DNA of 64,000 bases from Iodobacter sp025352645 (GTDB lineage Bacteria > Pseudomonadota > Gammaproteobacteria > Burkholderiales > Chitinibacteraceae): assembly GCF_033446605.1 (NCBI RefSeq), contig NZ_JAWQUO010000010.1, positions 87,710 to 151,709 of the forward strand, written 5' to 3'. This document shows positions 53,837 to 61,170 of the stretch, in pieces. Both the position numbers and the translations under genes were made by a program. Under the pieces are notes generated by a model. That model saw only the letters and a list, made by a program, of their open reading frames with translations. It was not told the origin of the DNA and did not search any database. Within the stretch, counting starts at the first letter, position 1; every line of letters starts with the position of its first letter.

Positions 53837-55072
53837 ATGCGTTTAGAGCACACAGAAATACTGATTATGGGCGCAGGGCCATCTGGCTCGGTGGCGGCGG
53901 GTTTATTACGCAAGCAGGGCCGCCAAGTTTTAATTATTGAGAAAGAAACCTTCCCGCGCTTTTCAATTGGTGAAAGTCTTTTACCACAAAGCATGGAATA
54001 CATTGAAGCTGCGGGCTTTTTGCAAGATGTGATTGAAGCAGGTTTCCAGTACAAAAATGGCGCGGCTTTTGTGCGCGGCGAGCAACGCACTGCGTTTGAT
54101 TTTCGCGATAAGTTTTCCAGCGGCTGGGGCACCACTTACCAAGTGCCACGCGGCCATTTTGACCACGTATTGGCCAAGGCGGCCGCCAAAGCTGGCGCTG
54201 AGGTTCGCTACCAAGAATTAGTCACGGCGGTTGATTTGAGCGGTGAGCATCCGCTGGTTACGGTGCAATCTGCCACCGAAAGCTACCAAATCAGCGCGCG
54301 ATTTTTACTGGATGCCAGCGGCTTTGGCCGCATCTTGCCACGTTTGCTACAGCTAGAAACGCCTTCTGATTTCCCAGTGCGCGGCGCTTACTTTACCCAT
54401 ATTGAAGACCATATTTCAGGCGACTTTGACCGCAATAAAATTCTAGTTAGCGTTCACCCAGAGCACCATGATGTTTGGTTCTGGACCATCCCGTTTTCTA
54501 ATGGCCGCTGCTCGCAAGGCGTGGTTGCACGGCCAGAATTTCTAGAAAAGTACCGTGGCAATGAAACCGAGCGTTTACAGGCCATTATTGCCGAAGTACC
54601 AACACTATCTGCCGTGCTAAAAAACGCCGTCTGGGATACCCCAGCCCGCCAGTTAATCGGCTATGCCGCGAATGTCAGCAGCCTGCATGGCAAAGGGTTT
54701 GCCTTACTTGGCAATGCCGGCGAATTTTTAGACCCCGTTTTCTCTAGCGGTGTGACCATCGCGGTAAAATCTGCGGCACTTGCCGCTGCCGCTATTGAGC
54801 GCGAATTTGCGGGGGAAACCGTAGATTGGCAAGCCGACTACGCCCAACCACTGAAAGCGGGTGTGGATACCTTCAGAGCTTTTGTTGAAAGCTGGTATGC
54901 GGGCGGGTTCCAGGATGTGATTTTCTATGAAGAGCAATCAAACGATGTACGCCAGATGATTTCGGCCATTTTGGCAGGCTATGCATGGGATACCAGCAAT
55001 CCTTATGTAGCCCAACCACGGCGCTTAAAAACGCTGGAGCAATTATGCGCTGCGCCTACTTCAGCAAAATAA
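53837..55072 (+). CDS. FAD-dependent oxidoreductase, flavin halogenase-like (APE cluster)
   Basis: A 411-residue flavoprotein. The ATG at 53837 starts MRLEHTEILIMGAGPSGS, the FAD Rossmann motif (residues 12-18); upstream frame to 53708 overlaps the preceding gene. The GESLLP motif is at 45-50, and a Lys at residue 73 in FQYKNGAAF matches the halogenase catalytic Lys position. WFWTIP at 214-219 fits the W-x-W-x-I-P halogenase signature, and LDPVFSSGV is also typical. It may halogenate, hydroxylate or otherwise modify the aryl head. Halogenation is an inference. Confidence 0.82.
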   Translation: MRLEHTEILIMGAGPSGSVAAGLLRKQGRQVLIIEKETFPRFSIGESLLPQSMEYIEAAGFLQDVIEAGFQYKNGAAFVRGEQRTAFDFRDKFSSGWGTTYQVPRGHFDHVLAKAAAKAGAEVRYQELVTAVDLSGEHPLVTVQSATESYQISARFLLDASGFGRILPRLLQLETPSDFPVRGAYFTHIEDHISGDFDRNKILVSVHPEHHDVWFWTIPFSNGRCSQGVVARPEFLEKYRGNETERLQAIIAEVPTLSAVLKNAVWDTPARQLIGYAANVSSLHGKGFALLGNAGEFLDPVFSSGVTIAVKSAALAAAAIEREFAGETVDWQADYAQPLKAGVDTFRAFVESWYAGGFQDVIFYEEQSNDVRQMISAILAGYAWDTSNPYVAQPRRLKTLEQLCAAPTSAK

Positions 55073-55115
55073 GCGCGCAGATCATGCGGCTAAATCACCT
55101 GTCAGGAATAAACGC

Positions 55116-55673
55116 GTGAAATATTTGATCACCGCCCTTTTGCTGGGCTTACTAAGCGCTTGCAGCGATAAGGCTGAGCGTATTAGCCTACCCGCGCTGC
55201 GATTAGCGCCTGCTGCCTTTGCTGGATCAGTAAGCCTTAGCCAAAGGCTGACGGTGATGCCGCTACCTGCCACTGAAGCACAAAGCAGTAAAACGCTGGA
55301 TGCACTACTGGAAATCGATGCCGATCAGCTCCAGTTAGCGGGCTTTGCGCTAGGGCAGCGGGTTTTAACGCTGCAATGGGATGGGAAAATACTGCAAAGT
55401 AAACGCCATCCCTTGCTGCCTGCCGCCGTTGATGAGCAGCGTATTTTGCGCGATGTGCAGCTGGTGTACTGGCCAGCAACAGCCATTCAAGCGGCTTTGC
55501 CGCCAGAGTGGCGCTTAGACGACGACGATAACAGCCGTACTTTAAGCCTTGGTGATCAAGCCATGATCCGCATTACTTACGCAGCAAAACCGCGCTGGGC
55601 AGGGCTAGCCGACTTACACAACACAGCAGAACATTACCGCTTAGTGATTGATTCAAAAGAAACAGCGCCATAA
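55116..55673 (+). CDS. DUF3261 lipoprotein (APE cluster)
   Basis: A 185-residue outer-membrane-type lipoprotein with lipobox LLSAC (Cys16). It has no enzyme motif; RDVQLVYWPATAIQAALPPEWRL near residues 110-132 is the DUF3261 hallmark. Such a lipoprotein accompanies the exporter and LolA homologue in APE clusters and may receive or insert the lipid in the outer membrane. Separated from the flavoprotein gene by 43 bases and from the ketosynthase gene by 29. Confidence 0.85.
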   Translation: MKYLITALLLGLLSACSDKAERISLPALRLAPAAFAGSVSLSQRLTVMPLPATEAQSSKTLDALLEIDADQLQLAGFALGQRVLTLQWDGKILQSKRHPLLPAAVDEQRILRDVQLVYWPATAIQAALPPEWRLDDDDNSRTLSLGDQAMIRITYAAKPRWAGLADLHNTAEHYRLVIDSKETAP

Positions 55674-55702
55674 GCTGCCATCGCCTTTAAAGAAAACACA
55701 CC

Positions 55703-56893
55703 ATGAGTATTTACCTTAATCATTTAGGCATCATTTGCGCTCTAGGCGAGGGTAGTCATGCCGTGCGCAAAGCGCTATTTGCTGACGCCCCCAGCGGAGT
55801 TACCCCCCACCCCAGCCTCGGCAAATCCCTGCCTTTAGGAGCCGTCACTGAACCACTGGCAGACTGCAGCGTTTTACCTGCAGAGTTGCGAAGCCGCAAC
55901 AATGCGCTGCTGCTAAGCGCCCTAGCGCAAATTCGGCCCGCCGTGGATGAAGCCATTGCCCGCCTTGGCGCACATCGCATTGGCATTGTGTTAGGCACCA
56001 GCACTTCAGGGATTGGCGAAGCGCAGAGCGCCATTGCACAGCACTTGCAAACCGGCCAGCTTCCTGAGCGTTTTCATATTGCCCAGCAAGAGTTAGGCTC
56101 TCCAGCGGCTTGCCTCAGCACACTATTAAAACTGGCAGGGCCTTCTTTAGTGATTTCCACCGCCTGCTCATCCAGCGCAAAAGCCATGGCCAGCGCAGCG
56201 CGGCTGCTCAATGCGGGGCTATGCGATGCCGTCATTTGTGGCGGCGTGGATTCACTCTGTGATTTCACCGTAGCGGGCTTTGCAGCCTTGGAGTCGGTTA
56301 GCAACGAGCGCTGCCTACCCATGAGCATCAACCGCCACGGCATCAATATCGGCGAAGGCGCGGCCCTTTTTCTGATGAGTAAAGCAGCGGGGCCGGTGGC
56401 CTTAGTGGGCTGGGGAGAAACCTCAGACGCTCACCATATCTCCGCCCCCGATCCAAGCGGCCAAGGGGCTATCAGCGCCATGCAACAGGCGCTTAATCGC
56501 GCCGAGCTCATGCCAGAGCAAATTGACTATATCAATCTGCACGGCACCGCCACTCAGCAAAATGACGCGATGGAAAGCCTAGCCGTTAACCAGCTATTTG
56601 GTGCCCAAGTACCCTGTAGCTCCACCAAACCCCTTACCGGCCATACTCTAGGTGCGGCGGGCGCAATTGAGGCGGCATTGTGCTACTTAACACTCCATGG
56701 CAACCCTAATGAACAACTCCCCCCACACTGGTGGGATGAGGCGATCGACCCCACAATTGCACCGCTGGCTTTAGTTAAAGCTGGGCAAAGCGCCAAACTG
56801 CAGTACGTTTTAAGCAATTCATTTGCTTTTGGCGGCAGCAACGCGGTGCTGATTTTTAAAAAAACTACGGGGCCGCAAGATGACGCCCATTGA
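55703..56893 (+). CDS. apeO: Beta-ketoacyl-ACP synthase (ApeO type)
   Basis: A 396-residue ketosynthase with complete triad: Cys155 in ISTACSSS, His in INLHGTATQQND and His in PLTGHTLGAAGA. Compared with FabF it is short at the N-terminus. By order and type it is the elongating partner of the chain-length factor at the operon start. It overlaps the dehydratase gene by 14 bases. Family knowledge: ApeO-ApeC form a type II PKS heterodimer that extends the polyene with malonyl-ACP units. Confidence 0.9.
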   Translation: MSIYLNHLGIICALGEGSHAVRKALFADAPSGVTPHPSLGKSLPLGAVTEPLADCSVLPAELRSRNNALLLSALAQIRPAVDEAIARLGAHRIGIVLGTSTSGIGEAQSAIAQHLQTGQLPERFHIAQQELGSPAACLSTLLKLAGPSLVISTACSSSAKAMASAARLLNAGLCDAVICGGVDSLCDFTVAGFAALESVSNERCLPMSINRHGINIGEGAALFLMSKAAGPVALVGWGETSDAHHISAPDPSGQGAISAMQQALNRAELMPEQIDYINLHGTATQQNDAMESLAVNQLFGAQVPCSSTKPLTGHTLGAAGAIEAALCYLTLHGNPNEQLPPHWWDEAIDPTIAPLALVKAGQSAKLQYVLSNSFAFGGSNAVLIFKKTTGPQDDAH

Positions 56894-57341
56894 ATACGCC
56901 ATTGGCGACATCATGCCCCACTCCGCCAGCATGCTACTGCTCGACCGTGCCATCCAAGGAGACGACAAGCAGTTTGAAGCCGAAGTCACCATCCGCGCAG
57001 ATAATTTGTTTTTTAGCGGCTCTGGCGTGGGTAGCTGGGTGGGCATCGAATATATGGCCCAAACCGTTGCCGCATGGGCCGGCTGGCACGCCCGCTTAAG
57101 CGGCCAGCCACCTAAAATCGGCTTTTTGCTAGGCAGCCGCCGCTATAGCTGCAGCGTCAGTGAGTTTAGCGAGGGGCAGCGGTTAAATATCCATATCAGC
57201 AGAACTTTTCAGGCCGACAATGGCCTAGGCCAGTTTGATTGCAAGATTGTGATTAATGATCAAGAAGTGGCACAAGCTGCACTCACCGTCTTTGAACCGC
57301 TTGATGCCAGTGCATTTTTAAAAGGTAATTGTAATGAGTAA
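56880..57341 (+). CDS. apeP: Hotdog-fold dehydratase partner (ApeP type)
   Basis: A 153-residue FabA/FabZ-like protein. It has IMPHSASMLLLDRAI, FFSGSGVGSWVGIEYMAQTVAAWAGWHARL and IGFLLGSRRYSC. The usual GHFPxxPV loop is replaced by FSGSGVGSWV, so it may pair with the active DH domain of the ligase fusion, as ApeI-ApeP do. It dehydrates beta-hydroxyacyl-ACP during polyene extension. Overlaps: 14 bases upstream, eight downstream. Confidence 0.88.
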   Translation: MTPIEYAIGDIMPHSASMLLLDRAIQGDDKQFEAEVTIRADNLFFSGSGVGSWVGIEYMAQTVAAWAGWHARLSGQPPKIGFLLGSRRYSCSVSEFSEGQRLNIHISRTFQADNGLGQFDCKIVINDQEVAQAALTVFEPLDASAFLKGNCNE

Positions 57342-58065
57342 TAAAACAATTCTTGTCACCGGATCTAGCCGAGGCATTGGGCGCGCCATTGCACGGCGCT
57401 TGGCTGCAGATGGTTTTGATATCGTACTGCATTGCAAAAGCCGTATCGATGCAGCACAAAGTATTGCAGCAGAAATCACCGCACTTGGGCAAAGCAGCCG
57501 CATTCTGCAGTTTGACGTTGCCAACCGCAGCCAGACCGCAGAGATATTACTTGCCGACATCGAAGCGCACGGCTGCTATTACGGCGTGGTTTGCAATGCA
57601 GGTATCGCGCTAGATAATGCTTTTCCGGCCATGCCTGGGGAAGACTGGGATGCGGTTATCCATACCAATTTAGATAGTTTTTACAATGTACTGCACCCCC
57701 TGACCATGCCTATGGTGCGGCAACGCAAACCGGGGCGAATTGTTACGCTTTCTTCCGTTTCTGGCCTCATCGGCAACCGTGGACAAGTCAATTACAGCGC
57801 TGCCAAAGCGGGGATTATTGGCGCAACCAAAGCCTTAGCAGTGGAATTAGCCAGCCGAGGCATTACGGTGAACTGCGTGGCCCCTGGTCTGATTGATACC
57901 GAAATGGTGGATGAGCGCGTATTAGAAGAAGCCATGAAAATCATCCCCGCCAAACGCATGGGAAAACCAGAAGAAGTGGCGGCGGCAGTCAGCTTTTTAA
58001 TGCAAGAAGACGCCGCCTATATCACCCGCCAAGTCATTTCGGTTAATGGAGGATTAATAGGATGA
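57334..58065 (+). CDS. apeQ: 3-oxoacyl-ACP reductase (ApeQ, FabG family)
   Basis: A 243-residue NADPH-dependent short-chain reductase. The cofactor motif TGSSRGIG is at residues 9-16, NAGI follows, and the catalytic Ser-Tyr-Lys are in SSVSGLIGNRGQVNYSAAKAG. It reduces the beta-keto group of each polyene extension cycle. It overlaps the dehydratase gene by eight and the last ketosynthase gene by four bases (ATGA). Confidence 0.93.
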   Translation: MSNKTILVTGSSRGIGRAIARRLAADGFDIVLHCKSRIDAAQSIAAEITALGQSSRILQFDVANRSQTAEILLADIEAHGCYYGVVCNAGIALDNAFPAMPGEDWDAVIHTNLDSFYNVLHPLTMPMVRQRKPGRIVTLSSVSGLIGNRGQVNYSAAKAGIIGATKALAVELASRGITVNCVAPGLIDTEMVDERVLEEAMKIIPAKRMGKPEEVAAAVSFLMQEDAAYITRQVISVNGGLIG

Positions 58066-59288
58066 AACGGGTTGTCATCACCGGCATTGGTGCCATTAGC
58101 CCTTTGGGTAACAATTGGAAAACCGTTGAAACGGCCCTAAAAGCAGGCAAAAATGCCATCCAAATCATGCCAGAATGGCAGGTATTTGAAGGCCTTAATA
58201 CGCAGCTGGGCGCGCCTGCCGCACCGTTTGAGCTACCTGCGCATTACAACCGAAAAAGCACTCGCAGCATGGGCCGCGTGGCATTAATGGCCACCCGTGC
58301 TAGCGAGCTGGCCCTGATCGACGCCGGCTTACTTGATAACAATCTAGTCAAGAGCGGCCAGATGGGCATTGCCTATGGATCGTCTGCGGGCACGCCAAAA
58401 GCCATTGGTGACTTTGGCCGAATGATGGCCGAAAAAAGCACCGAGGGCATCAATGCCACCACCTACATCAAAATGATGTCGCATACGGCGGCGGTAAATA
58501 TCGGTGTATTTTTTGGTATTACCGGCCGCATTATCACCACCTCTAGCGCCTGCACATCTAGCAGCCAAGGCATAGGCTATGCCTATGAAACCATCAAATT
58601 CGGCAAGCAGATTGCCATGCTGGCCGGTGGTGCTGAAGAGCTGGATGCCACCGAAGCGGCTGTTTTCGATACCCTATTTGCCACCAGCGTACAAAACGCC
58701 ACGCCCGAAGCCACTCCCCGCCCTTTTGACACAAAACGTGATGGCTTGGTGATTGGCGAAGGCGCTGGAACGCTGGTGCTGGAAGAGCTGGAACACGCAT
58801 TGGCGCGCGGCGCGCATATCTATGCAGAAATCGTCGGCTTTGGCAGCAATAGCGATGGCACGCATGTGACTCACCCCAACTCCGCCACCATGGCCCAAGC
58901 CATTCGCCTAAGCCTTACAGATGCAGCGCTGCAGCCTAGCGATATTGGCTATATCAATGCCCACGGCACCGCCACCGATCATGGCGACATCGCCGAATCG
59001 AAAGCCACCCATGAGGTATTTGGTGAGCACACGCCAATTAGCTCGCTCAAAAGCTATATGGGCCACACCCTTGGCGCTTGCGGGGCATTAGAGGCATGGA
59101 TCAGCATCGAGATGATGAACAGCGGCTGGTTCGCCCCCACAATCAACCTAACCGAGCCTGACGAGCGCTGCGCCGCACTGGATTACATTACCGGCACAGG
59201 GCGAGCCATTGAATGCGATATCGTCATGAGCAATAACTTTGCATTTGGCGGGATCAATACATCGCTGATTTTTAAGCGCTGGGCTTAA
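58062..59288 (+). CDS. apeR: Beta-ketoacyl-ACP synthase (ApeR type)
   Basis: A 408-residue FabF-like ketosynthase. Cys164 is in TSSACTSSSQG, with the two histidines in NAHGTATDHGD and KSYMGHTLGACGA. It is the last gene of the operon. Compared with ApeO it carries a longer N-terminal region and is less divergent from FabF, fitting initiation or first condensation. It ends 12 bases before repeat A copy 3. Confidence 0.92.
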   Translation: MKRVVITGIGAISPLGNNWKTVETALKAGKNAIQIMPEWQVFEGLNTQLGAPAAPFELPAHYNRKSTRSMGRVALMATRASELALIDAGLLDNNLVKSGQMGIAYGSSAGTPKAIGDFGRMMAEKSTEGINATTYIKMMSHTAAVNIGVFFGITGRIITTSSACTSSSQGIGYAYETIKFGKQIAMLAGGAEELDATEAAVFDTLFATSVQNATPEATPRPFDTKRDGLVIGEGAGTLVLEELEHALARGAHIYAEIVGFGSNSDGTHVTHPNSATMAQAIRLSLTDAALQPSDIGYINAHGTATDHGDIAESKATHEVFGEHTPISSLKSYMGHTLGACGALEAWISIEMMNSGWFAPTINLTEPDERCAALDYITGTGRAIECDIVMSNNFAFGGINTSLIFKRWA

Positions 59289-59299
59289 GTCTAAAAGTT

Positions 59300-59483
59300 C
59301 TGTAGACACAGAGATCAATGAGTACACAGAGGGCACAGAGAAAAGCGTTAAGAAAGCGTAAAGACATTGCACTAAGCAAGATCCCAAATAACTCTATTTT
59401 GCAGCTTGGGTTAGCAGGTTTAACTATTTTCTTAGTTTTCTCCGTGTAACTCTGTGCTCTCTGTGGTTCAAGATTTGGGTTTT
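59300..59483. repeat. Long imperfect inverted repeat, family A, copy 3
   Basis: The right half reads CTCCGTG-type words followed by GGTTCAAGATTTGGGTTTTG, as in copies 1 and 2. The left half contains TGTAGACACAGAG and GGGCACAGAG words. It fills the gap between the APE operon and the next gene and may terminate the operon transcript. Confidence 0.72.
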
Positions 59484-59528
59484 GTTCGTATATCTAGTTA
59501 TTACAATCAAGCACACCAAGGAATAAAA

Positions 59529-59963
59529 ATGAAAAAATTTGCCACTTTATTAATCGCCGGTTTGTTATCGACTTCTGCATTTGCACGCGATACCGTATTA
59601 CAAATTCCATTGGCCGATGTATTGGCAATGCCAGAGGCTCAGGGTAAATTGGATGGAACGGTTAAGTTTTATTTGGCAGGGCAAAAAACACCGCCAATTA
59701 CCCAGCAATTTTCTGAAGATATTTCAAATCCCAAAACCAATGCCTTAGGTAAAAGCGATGAATTTGGCTGCAAATGGGCAGCACTTTCTGCCTTGATCTC
59801 TTTTCAGAATTCAGCCAAACGCGAAGGCGCAAATGCTGTGGTGGATTTGGTGAGTTATTACAAGAAGAACGAAACAAAAAGCGACACCACCATTGAATGC
59901 CATGCAGGTGGATTTATCATTGGCGTAGCACTAAAAGGCCGCTATGCGAAAGTGGCAGAGTAA
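59529..59963 (+). CDS. Small exported protein
   Basis: A 144-residue periplasmic protein with signal peptide (to about residue 19, AFA-RD). The mature part includes KTNALGKSDEFGCKWAALSALISFQNSAKREGANAVVDLVSYYKKNE and ECHAGGF, a pattern I know from small secreted proteins annotated, probably wrongly, as excinuclease-like. Two conserved Cys may form a disulfide. AAGGAATAA ribosome site before the ATG at 59529; the open frame to 59454 runs into repeat A. Function unknown. Confidence 0.78.
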   Translation: MKKFATLLIAGLLSTSAFARDTVLQIPLADVLAMPEAQGKLDGTVKFYLAGQKTPPITQQFSEDISNPKTNALGKSDEFGCKWAALSALISFQNSAKREGANAVVDLVSYYKKNETKSDTTIECHAGGFIIGVALKGRYAKVAE

Positions 59964-59969
59964 ATACTA

Positions 59970-60058
59970 AAAAGATCTGTATACACAGAGCTCAGGAAGA
60001 ACACAGAGCACACAGAGAAAGACCCTAAGATTTTTATGTGTGCTCCGTAAGTTCTTTT
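59970..60058. repeat. Short or degraded copy of repeat family A
   Basis: AAAAGATCTGTATACACAGAGCTC begins a series of CACAGAG words answered by GTGTGCTCCGTAAG near 60041-60053. It lacks the GATTTGGGTTT end. It forms the left border of the PAAR/effector island. Confidence 0.55.
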
Positions 60059-60245
60059 AGCGTAAAGGCTTTTTTAGGGAGGCAGGCTCAGCCAGCGCAT
60101 AAACATCCACACCCTGCTGGGCCAGCAAGGCCTCCAGTGCGGGCATGAGTGCGCCGAGTTTTTCTTCTAGCGCATCGCGTATGGTATCCACCACCACTTG
60201 CGTAGCGCGCTCGATTAAAAAGCAAGCCGATAAACTGGCGCGACT
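60057..60245 (-). pseudogene. C-terminal gene remnant of unknown origin
   Basis: On the minus strand a 63-codon frame between an in-frame TAG at 60246-60248 and TAA at 60057-60059 has a protein-like, amphipathic character (ERATQVVVDTIRDALEEKLG, ALEALLAQQGVDVYALAEP) but no start codon except an internal ATG. Its GC content is high, like core genes. It is probably the surviving 3' end of a gene disrupted when the adjacent island was rearranged. The family is not recognised, and the plus strand can also be read for a short stretch. Confidence 0.4.
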
Positions 60246-60281
60246 CTATCCGCATCAATCAAGTTGACTAACTGCGGGAGT

Positions 60282-60313
60282 ATCGCCTTCTCAAATCCGA
60301 TTTAGTTCCTCAT
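60282..60313 (-). pseudogene. Deleted copy of the island exported-protein gene
   Basis: Directly after the third immunity-like gene, the minus strand reads GTGAGGCCCGATGAGGAAC, matching the start of the exported-protein gene at 61857 (GTGAGGCTCGATGAGGAAA). It then jumps to AAATCGGATTTGAGAAGGCGAT, matching an internal part of the same gene about 145 bases further on (near 61720). The frame stops at codon 4. This is an internal-deletion relic of a second copy. Confidence 0.65.
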
Positions 60314-60319
60314 CGGGCC

Positions 60320-60628
60320 TCACTGTTCGAGAATTAAAGCAATGTAGATTTGGTGCTTGAGACGGCTGAAAAGATGCTGGCTATTATTTTCAATAATCAA
60401 TCTAACCCCTTTTAGAAGCTCGGCTTTATCAAAACCAGACCACACAGAAGGGGCGGGGACAGAGAGGTTGGGCGCGCAATATGGGGCGACCTCTTCAAAT
60501 AAAATACGTTCCAGTGGGTTCAGGTCTACGCCTCTGACCTTGCCCGCAATTTCTTGATAATCAATCTCATTGTCTACAAATAGGTCTGACAGCGCTTCCC
60601 ATATTTCCTCTCTACTAGGCTCATTCAT
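60320..60628 (-). CDS. Immunity-like protein, paralogue C (DUF7079-like)
   Basis: A 102-residue acidic cytoplasmic protein. From ATG 60628 it starts MNEPSREEIWEALSDLFVDNEIDYQEIAGKV, then LERILFEEVAPYCAPNL and WSGFDKAELLKGVRLIIE, patterns shared with paralogues A and B and, to my knowledge, with a family called DUF7079. The open frame extends upstream to 60805 but that part is antisense to the next gene. It is the most diverged and shortest paralogue, ending before the Lys/Arg/Trp-rich tail of the others. Probably an orphan immunity gene. Confidence 0.72.
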   Translation of the reverse strand: MNEPSREEIWEALSDLFVDNEIDYQEIAGKVRGVDLNPLERILFEEVAPYCAPNLSVPAPSVWSGFDKAELLKGVRLIIENNSQHLFSRLKHQIYIALILEQ

Positions 60629-60636
60629 CGGCAGCC

Positions 60637-60990
60637 TCAAGCGGCCTCCACGTGGCGTCTTAGCTCTCTCCATAACTCTTGATATTTCCAGCGTAGGTAC
60701 GCAACATAAACCTGATGTTTGAAGCGTTTCCATTCCGATGTTTGATTCTCTTTGATTATTGCTAAGATGCCCTCTTGTAAATTTTCGCGCTGAAAACCAG
60801 TCCAAATAGGAGGAATGGGAGAAGAAAAGTTCACTGCACAGTAAGCCGATACTTCATCAAAAAAAATGTACTCCAGCGTTTCTAGGTCAACTTCTTTGAC
60901 TTTCTTCGCGATAATTGGAAAATCGGTTTCGGTATCAACATATACATCCGATAAGGCTTCCCATACATCTAGGCGTTGCTGTAAATTCAT
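60637..60990 (-). CDS. Immunity-like protein, paralogue B (DUF7079-like)
   Basis: A 117-residue cytoplasmic protein with VWEALSDVYVDTETDFPIIAKKV, LEYIFFDEVSAYCAVNF, WTGFQRENLQEGILAIIKEN and a basic tail KHQVYVAYLRWKYQELWRELRR. The second ATG (60990) is chosen because GGGGAG lies just upstream and overlaps the first ATG at 61002. Its start codon overlaps the stop of the truncated effector copy (ATGA), just as paralogue A overlaps the intact effector gene, so effector and immunity were duplicated together. Confidence 0.78.
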   Translation of the reverse strand: MNLQQRLDVWEALSDVYVDTETDFPIIAKKVKEVDLETLEYIFFDEVSAYCAVNFSSPIPPIWTGFQRENLQEGILAIIKENQTSEWKRFKHQVYVAYLRWKYQELWRELRRHVEAA

Positions 60991-61120
60991 CGAACTCCCC
61001 ATTTGGTGAATTCTTCAAGCTCTTCATCGTATGCTTCAAGTGTCGCATTGACAGCGGCTCCTGCGACCATTGATCCAGCTAATACTACAGCTACAGCGCA
61101 AAAAGGGGCTGCTGGGCCAC
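60987..61120 (-). pseudogene. Truncated copy of the effector C-terminus
   Basis: The last 43 codons of the effector gene at 62231 are repeated here on the minus strand: GPAAPFCAVAVVLAGSMVAGAA then NATLEAYDEELEEFTKWGVR, against residues 225-267 of the intact protein with a few changes. Homology stops abruptly at about 61120. There is no start codon. It shows that the immunity genes arose by duplication of an effector-immunity junction. Confidence 0.85.
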
Positions 61121-61170
61121 TAGTAATTTTTTAATGGGCTTACTGAGTAATATTGAATATTTTTATATTC

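Noticed and set aside
42061..59288. Reading the APE operon as fatty-acid or ordinary polyketide synthesis
   Set aside because: The combination of chain-length factor, two carriers, ammonia-lyase, LolA-like carrier, MMPL exporter and DUF3261 lipoprotein is specific for aryl polyene clusters.
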